Source of the DNA: Paraflavitalea sp966211765
GTDB taxonomy: Bacteria; Bacteroidota; Bacteroidia; Chitinophagales; Chitinophagaceae
Reading direction: 5' to 3'
DNA: 64,000 nucleotides
Assembly (NCBI GenBank): GCA_966211765.1
Contig: CBIHOV010000007.1
Coordinates: 1 to 64,000 of the forward strand
Shown here: positions 7,883 to 17,060 of the stretch, in pieces
Layout: every line of letters begins with the position of its first letter
Position numbering within the stretch: the first letter of the stretch is position 1
Translations under genes and position numbers: made by a program
The notes under the pieces: model-generated
The model's database searches: none
What the model saw: the letters and a program-made list of their open reading frames with translations, nothing else
What the model was told of the DNA's origin: nothing

Positions 7883-9808
7883 ATGAAAAAACACCTTTTA
7901 CTGATTGCTGTTGCAGGCTCCCTGGTGGCCTGTAATAATGAAGAAGCCAAAGAAAAAGAACCCGATGCCCGGCAGGTAGCTCAATATTCCATAGAACAGT
8001 TTTACAAAAGCACCAATGTAGGCGGTGGCGCCTTTTCATCAGACGATAAAAAGCTGCTCATCAGCAGCAATGAAAGCGGCATTTACAATGCCTATGAAAT
8101 TGATATAGCCAGTGGTCAGAAAAAAGCCCTGACCACTTCCACCAAAGAATCTGTATTTGGAAACGATTATGTGCCCGGCACCACCCATTTTATTTACAGC
8201 TCCGATAAAGGTGGCAATGAAAACGATCACCTCTTCCTCGATAAGGGCGATAGCAGCGTAAAAGACCTTACCCCCGGCGCCAAAGAGAAAGCCAGCTTCT
8301 ATGGGTGGAGCCGCGACAACAGATCATTGTATTACATCAGCAACAAACGCGATCCCCGCTACTTCGACCTCTATAAAATGGATACCACCGGCTGGAAAGC
8401 AAACATGATCTATAAGAACGACAATGGTTTTGATGTAGGCGCCCTATCGGATAATGAACGTTACCTCGCATTGGTACAAACGCTCACCACCTCCTCCAAC
8501 AATATATTCCTGGTGGATCAGCAAACCAAACAAACCAAACAGCTAAATACCGATAGTGTACCCAGCAGTAATTCACCCCTGCAGTTCTCCGTAGACAACA
8601 ATACCTTGTATTATACCACCGACGATGGCAGTGAATACCAGTATGTGGTAAAGTATGATATCCCTACAGGCAAGAAAGAAAAGTTGTACAGCACCAACTG
8701 GGATGTGATGTACATGTACCTTTCTTACAATGAGAAATACCGGGTCATCGGCGTGAATGAAGATGGCAAGAACAAGATCTACATTTTCGACCACAAGACC
8801 GGTCAGGCTATAGACTTTCCCAAAATTGATGATGGCGATATCCAGGGCGTGAGTATTTCCCGCACTGAAAACAAGATGCGCCTTTCCGTAGGCAGTTCCA
8901 AATCGCCCAACAATATCTATGTGTACGACTTTGGCACCAAAGAACTGAAGAAACTAACCAATACCCTCAATCCGGAGATCAAGGAGGATGACCTGGTTTC
9001 GGCAGAAATAGTGCGCTACAAATCATTTGACGGACTAGAGATCCCGGCCATTTATTACAAACCCCAGCAGGCCAGTGCAGCCAATAAAGTACCAGCCCTG
9101 GTATGGGTGCATGGCGGTCCGGGTGGACAGTCAAGAGCGGGTTATTTCTCCCTGATCCAATACCTGGTAAACCATGGTTATGCCATCCTCGCCGTAAACA
9201 ACCGGGGCAGCAGTGGCTATGGCAAGAGCTTCTATAAAATGGACAACCGCAACCACGGCGAAAAGGATCTGCAGGATTGCGTATGGGGAAAGAAGTACCT
9301 CGCATCCCTATCCTATATTGATTCTACTAAGATCGGCATCATCGGCGGTTCCTATGGTGGCTATATGACACTGGCGGCGTTGAGTTTCCAACCCGATGAA
9401 TTCAAGACCGGGGTAGACCTCTTTGGCGTGGCCAACTGGTTGCGTACCCTCAAAGAAGTACCTCCTTATTGGGAATCCTTCAAAAAGGCTTTGTTTGAAG
9501 AGATCGGTGATCCCAATACAGCAGACACGGTACGCCTAAAACAATTCTCTCCCCTCTTGCATGCAGGCAATATCAAAAAGCCTTTAATGGTTTTACAGGG
9601 TGCCAATGATCCGCGTGTATTGAAAATTGAGAGTGATGAAGTAGTGGCAGCCGTCAAGAAAAATGGTGTACCGGTAGAATATGTCGTATTCCCCGATGAA
9701 GGCCATGGCTTCCAGAAGAAAGAAAATGAGATCAAAGGTTATGGACAGATACTACAGTTCCTGGACAAACACCTGAAAGGAGATACGACGAAGACCAGGC
9801 TGAACTAA
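7883..9808 (+). CDS. S9 family prolyl oligopeptidase-like lipoprotein
   Basis: 641-residue serine peptidase of the dipeptidyl/acylaminoacyl peptidase type (family S9), predicted to be a periplasmic or outer-membrane lipoprotein: signal MKKHLLLIAVAGSLVAC with lipobox LVAC at residue 17. Residues about 40-380 form a beta-propeller of TolB/WD-like blades (repeated DxxTG and S/T-D-x-x-x-L turns). The C-terminal alpha/beta hydrolase domain contains WVHGGPGGQ (oxyanion region), the nucleophile elbow GGSYGGY with Ser490, Asp576 in NDPRV and His608 in EGHGF. It cleaves short peptides, with the propeller limiting substrate size. Monocistronic, with an intrinsic terminator behind it. Confidence 0.93.
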   Translation: MKKHLLLIAVAGSLVACNNEEAKEKEPDARQVAQYSIEQFYKSTNVGGGAFSSDDKKLLISSNESGIYNAYEIDIASGQKKALTTSTKESVFGNDYVPGTTHFIYSSDKGGNENDHLFLDKGDSSVKDLTPGAKEKASFYGWSRDNRSLYYISNKRDPRYFDLYKMDTTGWKANMIYKNDNGFDVGALSDNERYLALVQTLTTSSNNIFLVDQQTKQTKQLNTDSVPSSNSPLQFSVDNNTLYYTTDDGSEYQYVVKYDIPTGKKEKLYSTNWDVMYMYLSYNEKYRVIGVNEDGKNKIYIFDHKTGQAIDFPKIDDGDIQGVSISRTENKMRLSVGSSKSPNNIYVYDFGTKELKKLTNTLNPEIKEDDLVSAEIVRYKSFDGLEIPAIYYKPQQASAANKVPALVWVHGGPGGQSRAGYFSLIQYLVNHGYAILAVNNRGSSGYGKSFYKMDNRNHGEKDLQDCVWGKKYLASLSYIDSTKIGIIGGSYGGYMTLAALSFQPDEFKTGVDLFGVANWLRTLKEVPPYWESFKKALFEEIGDPNTADTVRLKQFSPLLHAGNIKKPLMVLQGANDPRVLKIESDEVVAAVKKNGVPVEYVVFPDEGHGFQKKENEIKGYGQILQFLDKHLKGDTTKTRLN

Positions 9809-9825
9809 CAACAACAAACTAGATG

Positions 9826-9861
9826 AAGGTGGATTATTCATAAAGGGTAATCCACCTTTTT
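9826..9861 (+). terminator. Rho-independent terminator after the S9 peptidase gene
   Basis: AAGGTGGATTA (9826-9836) pairs perfectly with 9848-9858, followed by T residues. It also separates the convergent DUF4268/nuclease pair on the minus strand, so it may act in both directions. Confidence 0.85.
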
Positions 9862-9869
9862 ATTTTCAT

Positions 9870-10442
9870 TTATACTGGCAGGAAAATATGCTCCAACCGT
9901 TCCTTTACCATCACAAAAAGTTCCACCACCTTCCTCAATAGCTCATCAATCAATTCAATTCTTTTAGATGGTTGCAAACGTCGTACATCGGACATGTTAT
10001 TGAAATCAATATTGGCAGAATAAAACATTGGCCAATGGCTGTCCAGCCCATTCGATTTCCAACCTTCTTTTATTTCACCCAGGTAAGTTCTAACAAAGGC
10101 CGCCTGGGTTGTTTTAAACTGGTTATTGAGCCACACCCCATAATAGGGAGCACCCGAAAGTTGCTCAATACAAATAGACAGTTCGGCACGGCCAGGCGTA
10201 TTACAAAACTCGTCCCTATAAAGACAAAACTTCGAATACCTGCTGTCAATATTATCATCCAAAAAAATCTTCCATCCAGGGTAGTTGGCCATCTCCTGCT
10301 TAAAGCGATTAGCCACTTCCTTCCAAAAGTCAACAACAAGCATCTCCTTTACACTGGTAAATTGCTCCACTACATCACAGGCGGCATCAAAATTTTCCTC
10401 CGAAGTAAAAAAACGATACAGCTCAGCCTGGTATTTACTCAT
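9870..10442 (-). CDS. DUF4268 domain protein
   Basis: 190-residue protein that is essentially a single DUF4268 domain: an N-terminal helix (YQAELYRFFTSEENF), then a central mixed alpha/beta part with RAELSICIEQ and YYGVWLNNQF, then helices. DUF4268 occurs alone or as the C-terminal part of proteins linked to restriction-like nucleases; its activity is not known to me. The start codon lies inside the 3' end of the upstream nuclease gene (8-nt overlap, 10435-10442), so the two are almost certainly co-translated and probably act together. No catalytic motif of its own is evident. A role as specificity or partner subunit of the nuclease is inference. Confidence 0.8.
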   Translation of the reverse strand: MSKYQAELYRFFTSEENFDAACDVVEQFTSVKEMLVVDFWKEVANRFKQEMANYPGWKIFLDDNIDSRYSKFCLYRDEFCNTPGRAELSICIEQLSGAPYYGVWLNNQFKTTQAAFVRTYLGEIKEGWKSNGLDSHWPMFYSANIDFNNMSDVRRLQPSKRIELIDELLRKVVELFVMVKERLEHIFLPV

Positions 10443-11184
10443 TACAGATAGACTTTAATAGTTGTAAATATTGTTCCACCATAACCCTGACTTTGAGGGC
10501 CTTAATATTATCAATGCAGTCCTCCAGCCATTCAATAATGTGCGTTTTATAAGAGATCATTTGGAAAAGGCCTTGACTTTGCCAATCCGCCAATAACGTT
10601 CCCTCAACAGAATACTCACTGGGATAGCCACCCAGGGGCTTGAGGTAAAAAATACGCTTACTACCGGCGGGAATATGCCCTAAAGAATCAAGATGATTCT
10701 TATATCGTACCAGTTGTAGCTGCTGATCACCTGCATTGATCTTATTCTCGATAATAATAGCATAGGGATTATGCCTGGCGCCATGGTTAATAAACAGATC
10801 AATCTGGCCCACGCCTTCACCACACCACAGCTCATCTTTTACCGATACATATGTATGATCATAATTTTCAAAAAGCGTATCAGGAAGAAGTTTTTTAATA
10901 AAGGTTTTGAAAAACAGGTCGCCCTGGGCATGAGTACCAGTCGGGTCAAGCAAATGTGCTATAAAAGGCGTGTGCAGCTTCACTTCAGCATACCTGATCT
11001 TCAGGATATTGAAAACGTTGAAGAATTCCGCTTCGGATTGATTGATCTTTGATAAACGTACCTTAAGCGCCCTGTGTCGATCGAAGAGATCCAGCACAGA
11101 ATTTTGTTGCTTCACAGCCTCGGTATATTTCAATTGCTTATAACGGTCCAAGAAGGAATAAATACGGTCAGAAAGAGTATCCAT
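10435..11184 (-). CDS. PD-(D/E)XK nuclease superfamily protein (PDDEXK_4 type)
   Basis: 249-residue protein with the PD-(D/E)XK nuclease core: an N-terminal helical part including the family motif EVKLHTPFIAHLLDP (67-81), then Asp129 in GQIDLFI, Glu146 and Lys148 in YAIIIENKIN, and the trailing QLQLVRY helix. These are the expected metal-binding and catalytic residues, so an active endonuclease is likely. It is the first gene of a two-gene unit with the DUF4268 protein (8-nt overlap). Proteins of this family are scattered among bacterial genomes in accessory positions, consistent with anti-phage or mobile-DNA functions, but no methylase, transposase or phage gene is nearby. Target and trigger cannot be read from the sequence. 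Confidence 0.83.
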   Translation of the reverse strand: MDTLSDRIYSFLDRYKQLKYTEAVKQQNSVLDLFDRHRALKVRLSKINQSEAEFFNVFNILKIRYAEVKLHTPFIAHLLDPTGTHAQGDLFFKTFIKKLLPDTLFENYDHTYVSVKDELWCGEGVGQIDLFINHGARHNPYAIIIENKINAGDQQLQLVRYKNHLDSLGHIPAGSKRIFYLKPLGGYPSEYSVEGTLLADWQSQGLFQMISYKTHIIEWLEDCIDNIKALKVRVMVEQYLQLLKSICNE

Positions 11185-11392
11185 GCCTGTAAGGGATTAT
11201 GATACGAATATATACAATCAATTACAGAAAAACAGCTAAGGACACTAAATCTCTAAAACCGGGAATTAACCCCTAAAAGCCAAAGAAGCCGGCCGAATGG
11301 TTCCCCATTTAACCAGCCTCTTTGCCTTATTAGCCCCATTCATAATCGGCTATTAACTCCTCAAAACAAACGCACTCACAACTCCCAACCGA

Positions 11393-14300
11393 CTACTCAC
11401 TTTTCTCCACCTCCACTTTCGGCGCCAGCAACTTATACAATACCGGCGTTACTACACGGGTAAGCAGTGTTGAACTGATCAAACCACCGATGATCACCAA
11501 CGCCAGCGGCGTATACAAGGGGTTGTTCTCCAGCACCAGCGGCATCAACCCGCCAATCGCCGTAAGCGTAGTAAGAATGATGGGCACAAACCTGGTTTCC
11601 CCGGCTTCCTGTATGGCATCATTCAGGCTCATACCTTGCTTACGCAATTGATCAGTATAATCCACCAGCAGGATGGAGTTCTTCACCTCAATACCAATCA
11701 GTGCGATAAGACCAATAACAGCCACAAAAGAAAAGGTATTACCCGAAGCCAGCAGTATGAGCACGGCACCAATGATGCCCAATGGCACTACCGACAGTAC
11801 GATCAAAGTGCCGCGGAATGTTTTAAACTCCAGCACCAGTATGCCGAGTATACCAAAGATGGTGATGAGGACAATGGTTCCCAGCCCGCCAAAACTATCC
11901 TGCTTGCTTTCCACTTCACCGGCTGCCACATAGTGTGTACCGGCCGGGAACTGCATCGTGTCCAGGTTTTTCAATAATCCATCTGTGATCTTCGTCGTAT
12001 TGAATCCGCTTTGTACAAATGCCGTGGTTACCGTATACCGGTCTTTATCATAGTGCTTGATACTGGTGGGCGAAGCCTGGAATTGTATATCGGCCACCTG
12101 CCCCAGGGGCACAGATACATTGTTGTAGGTAGTTACATACACTTTTTGCAAGGCCTCCAGGGTTTGGTGATCACCCCGGGGAAGCGTGACATTGATATTG
12201 TACTCATCCCCGTTCTCCTTACGGAAAGTACCAATATTAAGACCTGCTATCGCCATACGCACAGAACGGTCAATCTCATTGACAGCTACACCCAGCATAC
12301 CTGCTTTCTCTTTGTTCACCTTGATCTTTATATCGGTTTTCAACGTAGTCAATTCATTGTTGACATACATGGTGCCGGGTGTTTTCTTCAGGAGGTCCTC
12401 CACCCTGAACGACAATGCACGCAAGGTATCCAGGTCTTCACTGAACAGCCGGATGGCAATGGGCGCCTCTACCGGCGGCCCCTGTTCAAAATCCTTTACT
12501 TCAATTTTTGCATTCGGGTAATCCTTGAACCTTGTTCTTAATTCATCGATCAGTTTCACTTTTTTGGAAGGAGGCGTCTCCTTCAGCTGCACAAATAATT
12601 GCGCATAATTACTGGCTTCGTTCTGCGGAATCACATTGTAATAAATACGGGGATTACCATGACCCACATTGGTAGCATAATTCTTCAGGTCCGGAATATT
12701 TTTGATCTCCTGTTCTACATAGCGCGCCACTTTATCCGTAGCCGCCAGGCTGGTACCCAGGGGTGTTTCAATATTCACCAGGAACATCGGCTTTTCGGAA
12801 GCAGGAAATACACTGAAGCCAACCACCGGCACCAGCATCAGGCTACCCACAAAGACAACCAGCGCTATCAACAGCGTGATCACAGGATGCGCAATGGCAC
12901 TGTGCAATAACCGGCGATAAGAACCCCCAATGAATCTTTTCAGACCACGGAGAAACCAGTTGCCCTCCGGATTGTGATGCGGACTCAATATCCTGCTCGA
13001 CAGGAAAGGCACAATCGTGAGTGACACAAACAGGGAGGCCAATACGGTAGTTACAACAGCCGCTGGCAGGCTACGAATAAAATCACCCGCTCCTTCCGGC
13101 AGGAACATCAGGGGCAGGAAAGCAAAGATCAGCGTAGCTGTACAGCCCAATACCGCCAACCCGATCTGTTTGGTAGCCTTCATGGCTGCCTCCTTTCTAC
13201 TATAACCAAGTCGTAGATAACGTTCAATATTTTCTACCACCACAATACTGTCATCTACCAATAAGCCCAAAGCCACAATAAGACCCACAATGCTCAACTG
13301 GTTGATGGTGATACCAAACATATCCAGCAAAAACAACCCAATGGCCAACGACAAGGGGATCGAGATCATCACCACTATCGATGCGCGAAATCCCAATGGC
13401 AGTAAGGTGAGCAATACCAGGAATATGGCGATCCCAAAATCACGGGTAAAGCCGCCCAGCCTCGTACGCACACTTTGGGCATTATCAAAACTTTGATCAT
13501 AAGCAATACCCTTGGGCAGTTCCTTCTGAAACTGCTCCAGTATGGGCTTTACCTGTTCTTCTACCGCAAAGATATTGGTGCCTGTTTTCCTGCTCGCTAC
13601 AACAAATACACCCCGCTTGCCATTGAGCCGGGCCATATAGCTCTGCTCTTCATAATCAAATCCTACTTCTGCAATATCCCTTACATAAACCAACTTGCCA
13701 TTGGCGCTGCTAACGATCGTATTCTTTATTTCTTCTACTGATTTATAATTACCGCTGGTCTTTACGTTGAACTTCTTAGCGCCCATTTCAATACTGCCAC
13801 CAGGAATATTTACATTCTCTCCCTGGATGGCGCCCAATACTTTGTTGAGTGGTATCTTATTTTGTGCCAGTTTTTCCAGGTGCAGGGACACTCGGACCTG
13901 CTGTTGAGGGAATGCCCAGTTCTCTACATTCTTGAGTGACTTTACTTTTTCCAGTCTTTCTTTTAGTTTCTTGCTCCATTCTTCCAGGTCCTTATAGGGT
14001 GCTGTTTCACTCATCAGCGCTACCTGTATGATGTTTACATCCGAGGGCGTAAACTTCTGCACTTCTATACTCAATATATCCTGTGGCAGTTTTGCCCGCA
14101 GGCCATCCAGTTCCCTCACCACGTCCTGGTATTTCCTTTCCGGGTCTGTTTCGTATTTAAACTCGATACGTACCACTGCCAACCCATCGTCAATGCGGGT
14201 AACAAGTTTTTTTACATCGTCCAGTTCATTTAACTTCTTTTCTATGGGATCAACCACCAGCTCTTCCATATCCTGCGGACTGGTACCGGGATAAATGATA

Positions 14301-14443
14301 ATGGCAGAGAACTGCGGAGCTTCCAGATCGGGATCTTCCCCACGTGGCATGTTGAACAAGGAGTTAAGTCCAATGGCGATCATCATCACAAAGACGATGA
14401 GCGTAAATTGGTAGTTCTTGACTGAGAAGTCAGTTATTTTCAT
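11393..14443 (-). CDS. RND-family efflux pump, inner-membrane permease
   Basis: 1016-residue resistance-nodulation-division transporter. Twelve membrane segments are expected: one at the N-terminus (VKNYQFTLIVFVMMIAIGLNSL), a block around residues 330-540, one near 530-550 and a C-terminal block about 850-1000, with two large periplasmic loops between. TM4 carries the proton-relay Asp pair in GLLVDDSIVVVENIER. The opening (MKITDFSVKNYQ, MPRGEDPDLEAPQ) is that of the hydrophobe/amphiphile-like RND pumps common in Bacteroidota. Last gene of the tetR-tolC-adaptor-pump cluster; works with the adaptor and TolC-type channel next to it as a tripartite exporter driven by proton motive force. Substrate not predictable. 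Confidence 0.95.
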   Translation of the reverse strand: MKITDFSVKNYQFTLIVFVMMIAIGLNSLFNMPRGEDPDLEAPQFSAIIIYPGTSPQDMEELVVDPIEKKLNELDDVKKLVTRIDDGLAVVRIEFKYETDPERKYQDVVRELDGLRAKLPQDILSIEVQKFTPSDVNIIQVALMSETAPYKDLEEWSKKLKERLEKVKSLKNVENWAFPQQQVRVSLHLEKLAQNKIPLNKVLGAIQGENVNIPGGSIEMGAKKFNVKTSGNYKSVEEIKNTIVSSANGKLVYVRDIAEVGFDYEEQSYMARLNGKRGVFVVASRKTGTNIFAVEEQVKPILEQFQKELPKGIAYDQSFDNAQSVRTRLGGFTRDFGIAIFLVLLTLLPLGFRASIVVMISIPLSLAIGLFLLDMFGITINQLSIVGLIVALGLLVDDSIVVVENIERYLRLGYSRKEAAMKATKQIGLAVLGCTATLIFAFLPLMFLPEGAGDFIRSLPAAVVTTVLASLFVSLTIVPFLSSRILSPHHNPEGNWFLRGLKRFIGGSYRRLLHSAIAHPVITLLIALVVFVGSLMLVPVVGFSVFPASEKPMFLVNIETPLGTSLAATDKVARYVEQEIKNIPDLKNYATNVGHGNPRIYYNVIPQNEASNYAQLFVQLKETPPSKKVKLIDELRTRFKDYPNAKIEVKDFEQGPPVEAPIAIRLFSEDLDTLRALSFRVEDLLKKTPGTMYVNNELTTLKTDIKIKVNKEKAGMLGVAVNEIDRSVRMAIAGLNIGTFRKENGDEYNINVTLPRGDHQTLEALQKVYVTTYNNVSVPLGQVADIQFQASPTSIKHYDKDRYTVTTAFVQSGFNTTKITDGLLKNLDTMQFPAGTHYVAAGEVESKQDSFGGLGTIVLITIFGILGILVLEFKTFRGTLIVLSVVPLGIIGAVLILLASGNTFSFVAVIGLIALIGIEVKNSILLVDYTDQLRKQGMSLNDAIQEAGETRFVPIILTTLTAIGGLMPLVLENNPLYTPLALVIIGGLISSTLLTRVVTPVLYKLLAPKVEVEKSE

Positions 14444-14486
14444 GATTCGATTATTAAAATTTGATTGCTTGGGTGTGGTATTGCAA

Positions 14487-14537
14487 GAAGAGGTGACACC
14501 TTTCCTCTACTACGAAAACAAAAGGTGTCACCTCTTC
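14487..14537. repeat. GGTGACACC hairpin repeat (family A), copy 2
   Basis: A perfect 17-bp inverted repeat: GAAGAGGTGACACCTTT at 14487-14503 and its complement at 14521-14537, loop 17 nt. It shares the core AGGTGACACCTTT and the GAA(C/G) flank with the copy at 1059-1109. It lies inside the efflux operon, between the adaptor stop (14568) and the pump start (14443), where it could form an mRNA hairpin and modulate pump expression. Confidence 0.85.
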
Positions 14538-14567
14538 GCTTTCGATCCACTTCTCACTATTGACTAC

Positions 14568-15632
14568 TCACTTTATCACCTTCACGGTAGCACTCTCCGT
14601 CAGGTACCCTACTCCATCCGTGATCACCTGCTGCACACCATCCAGACCACGCACGATAGCCGCTTTGTTTTTTTCCAGGAAAGCAATGGTCACTGCATGC
14701 CGTTGTACCGTTTTTTGATCACTGTTGACCGTATAAACAAACCCGGTCTTACCATCCGCTTCTGCCAATGCTTCAATGGGGATCAGCGTTACCTGTTGCA
14801 AAGCAGCAGGCTGCAATTGAACCGTAGCAAACAACCCCGTGGCAAAACGCACACCGTCGGGAAGCACTTTTACTTCTATTTCATAAGTTCCGTTGGCTGC
14901 ATCCGATCCTTCTGCAATTTTTGTAACCAGGCCATTGAATTCTTTTTGAGGATAGGCGTCCAGCGATACCACCCCTTTATTACCTTTCCTGAGTACTGCC
15001 CAATCTTTGTCTGATACGCCAAAGCGCATTACCCAATCACTACCCGCATTGCCATTCACAAAGAATACCGGTGCGCCGGAAGCTGCCATCTCCCCTTCAT
15101 TCATGATCTTTTTAAGGATCGTGCCATTCTCCGTAGCCCTTATTTGTGCATACTGCTGATTGAAGTGCGCAATACGCAAACCCTCATTGGCCACTTGCTG
15201 CTGCGTAGTTGCATTCTGCAATTGCTCGAGCGTAGCTACCGTATCATTGTACAAATTCTTTGCTCTGGTTACATCCCGCTGTGCCTTCTCGGCACTTTGG
15301 GCAGCCTGTTGCACCTGCGCATTGATCTCTGTAAGATCAAGGGTTGCCAATACCTGGCCTTTTACCACATGGTCTCCTTCTTTTACATAGATCCTTGAAA
15401 TAATACCACCTGTTTTAAAAGAGAGCGTTGCCTCCGTAGTAGAAGCAATGGTGCCGGAATACCTCAACACCGGCGCAAAGCTGGTATCGGTTACCGGTTG
15501 GAGCTTTACAGCGATAGCATTGTCACTAACAGCGGTGGCGGTTTTGGCCTCGGTCTTTTGGTTGCAACGGGCCACAGCAAATGCAGCGATCATAATGATC
15601 AGGAAGCGGAATGAATACCATATTTGTTTCAT
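14568..15632 (-). CDS. RND efflux periplasmic adaptor (membrane fusion protein), lipoprotein
   Basis: 354-residue adaptor of a tripartite efflux pump. The start at 15632 (MKQIWYSFRFLIIMIAAF) places a lipoprotein signal with lipobox VARC at the N-terminus and leaves a 10-nt gap to tolC; the longer reading to 15668 would overlap tolC. Visible parts: the barrel-sandwich (lipoyl-like) half motif GGIISRIYVKEGDHVVKGQVLATLD, a coiled-coil hairpin (INAQVQQAAQSAEKAQRDVTRA), the second lipoyl half around TENGTILKKIMNEGEM, then beta-barrel and membrane-proximal domains. It bridges the inner-membrane pump and the TolC-like channel. Hairpin repeat A lies just downstream. Confidence 0.92.
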   Translation of the reverse strand: MKQIWYSFRFLIIMIAAFAVARCNQKTEAKTATAVSDNAIAVKLQPVTDTSFAPVLRYSGTIASTTEATLSFKTGGIISRIYVKEGDHVVKGQVLATLDLTEINAQVQQAAQSAEKAQRDVTRAKNLYNDTVATLEQLQNATTQQQVANEGLRIAHFNQQYAQIRATENGTILKKIMNEGEMAASGAPVFFVNGNAGSDWVMRFGVSDKDWAVLRKGNKGVVSLDAYPQKEFNGLVTKIAEGSDAANGTYEIEVKVLPDGVRFATGLFATVQLQPAALQQVTLIPIEALAEADGKTGFVYTVNSDQKTVQRHAVTIAFLEKNKAAIVRGLDGVQQVITDGVGYLTESATVKVIK

Positions 15633-15642
15633 GACTAGTGTT

Positions 15643-16998
15643 TTAGAATTTATAAGAGGCAGTGGCACGCTCTACTTCAGCAGCCCTTGTTAATACAGCC
15701 AGTTGGGCCAGCGAATGCCTGATCTGTGCATTGGTCAGTTGGGAGCGTATATCTATCAATTCCAGTTGCAGCGCCTGACCTTCCCGGAAACGCCTTTCCG
15801 TAAGACGATAGGTCTCCTGCGCGCTCTGCACTTCATCACGCAGCGACTGTAAGCTTTGCAGGGAAGAGTAATAGTTATTATACGCCGTGCGTACCTGCAG
15901 ACTCAATTGCTGTTCCACCTCTTTGTATTGATTGCCCAGTGCATCCAGGTCGAGCTGAGATTGTTGAATTTTATACTTGTTGTCATTAGCCCTGAAGATG
16001 TTCCATTTGAACTGAAGGCCGCCCAGTTGGTAAAACTGGTCGCTGTTGAACTTGAGTTGAAAGCCCTGGAAACCGATATTGTAAAAAGCATTGAGCGTGG
16101 GCACCAGGTATGATTTGTTCATCTTCAGATTGGTGGTCAATACTTTTTGCGTGCTCTTTAGCTGCGCCAGCTCTTCCCGGCCTGCCGGTACTTCCAATGA
16201 TACCGGAATGGTGGTGTTGAACTGCTCAGCCACACTGCTGTCGGTAATGAGTACCGTTTCCAAAGGCTGGTTGAGCAGGAAGTTGAAATACGCCGCTGCA
16301 TTTTGCCGGTTGTTGGTGGCTTCGATCAACAATGCCTGCACCTGGCTTACCTGTGATTTAGCCCTCAGTATAGCTTCTCTGGTAGCCGTGCCATTTTGAA
16401 CCAGCTTTTCACTTACCCGCAGGTTTTCCTGCACCAGACTTACGGCATTATTATAAATAGCCACCGATCTGTCGGCCTGCAGGTACTGATAGTAGGCCTG
16501 TTTGATCGTCTTTACCAGTTCCCGTTTGTACACATCCATACCAGCCTGCCGGGTGCGGATCATTTCTTCTTTTATCTGCCGGTTGTAGCGGATGTCCATA
16601 TTGACTACCGGCACAGATACTTCCAGTTTGGTATCGTGAAAGTCATTGGGCAAAAAAGCAATGGATTGATTCGGTACCTGTGGAAATTTGCTGGAAGAGG
16701 TGAGCTCATTCAACGTGGAATAAACATTGTTGAGCAGATCGCCGATAGGTATATCCTGCGTACGGCCCCCATTGGCCAGGGTATACTGCGAAGTGATATT
16801 GGCCTGAGGGTAGAACAAAGTGCGGGCCCGCTTAAGGTCCAGCTGGGCTTTCTGAACATCGAAAGACTGCTGGCGCAGGGCCAGGTTGCTATCGAGCCCT
16901 TTTTTAAGATAGCCCTCCAGGGTGGTTTGGGCGATGGTAGCCTGGGCAAAAAGGGTCCCCGCCACCAGCACGGCTGTGCGGATGAATGTCCATAACAT
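15643..16998 (-). CDS. TolC-family outer-membrane efflux channel
   Basis: 451-residue outer membrane factor with signal peptide (residues 1-23, ending ATIAQ). Two structural repeats of long amphipathic helices are visible, with the recurrent LALRQQSFDVQKAQLDLKRA and GQALQLELIDIRSQLTNAQ patterns typical of TolC/OprM-type proteins. It forms the trimeric outer-membrane exit duct for the pump encoded downstream. First structural gene after tetR; 62 nt separate them, and that gap carries a TetR-operator-like sequence at 17024-17040, so it can be controlled independently of tetR. Confidence 0.93.
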   Translation of the reverse strand: MLWTFIRTAVLVAGTLFAQATIAQTTLEGYLKKGLDSNLALRQQSFDVQKAQLDLKRARTLFYPQANITSQYTLANGGRTQDIPIGDLLNNVYSTLNELTSSSKFPQVPNQSIAFLPNDFHDTKLEVSVPVVNMDIRYNRQIKEEMIRTRQAGMDVYKRELVKTIKQAYYQYLQADRSVAIYNNAVSLVQENLRVSEKLVQNGTATREAILRAKSQVSQVQALLIEATNNRQNAAAYFNFLLNQPLETVLITDSSVAEQFNTTIPVSLEVPAGREELAQLKSTQKVLTTNLKMNKSYLVPTLNAFYNIGFQGFQLKFNSDQFYQLGGLQFKWNIFRANDNKYKIQQSQLDLDALGNQYKEVEQQLSLQVRTAYNNYYSSLQSLQSLRDEVQSAQETYRLTERRFREGQALQLELIDIRSQLTNAQIRHSLAQLAVLTRAAEVERATASYKF

Positions 16999-17023
16999 GG
17001 CTTACTATTTATATTGTAAAGAT

Positions 17024-17040
17024 TATTTACACTGTTAAGT
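17024..17040. promoter_or_regulatory. Probable TetR operator upstream of tolC
   Basis: TATTTACACTGTTAAGT matches 14 of 17 positions of the perfect palindrome at 17716-17732; the right half (CACTGTTAAGT) is identical. It sits 26 bp before the tolC start codon. Confidence 0.65.
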
Positions 17041-17060
17041 GAATGGGCAAAAAAAAGGAC

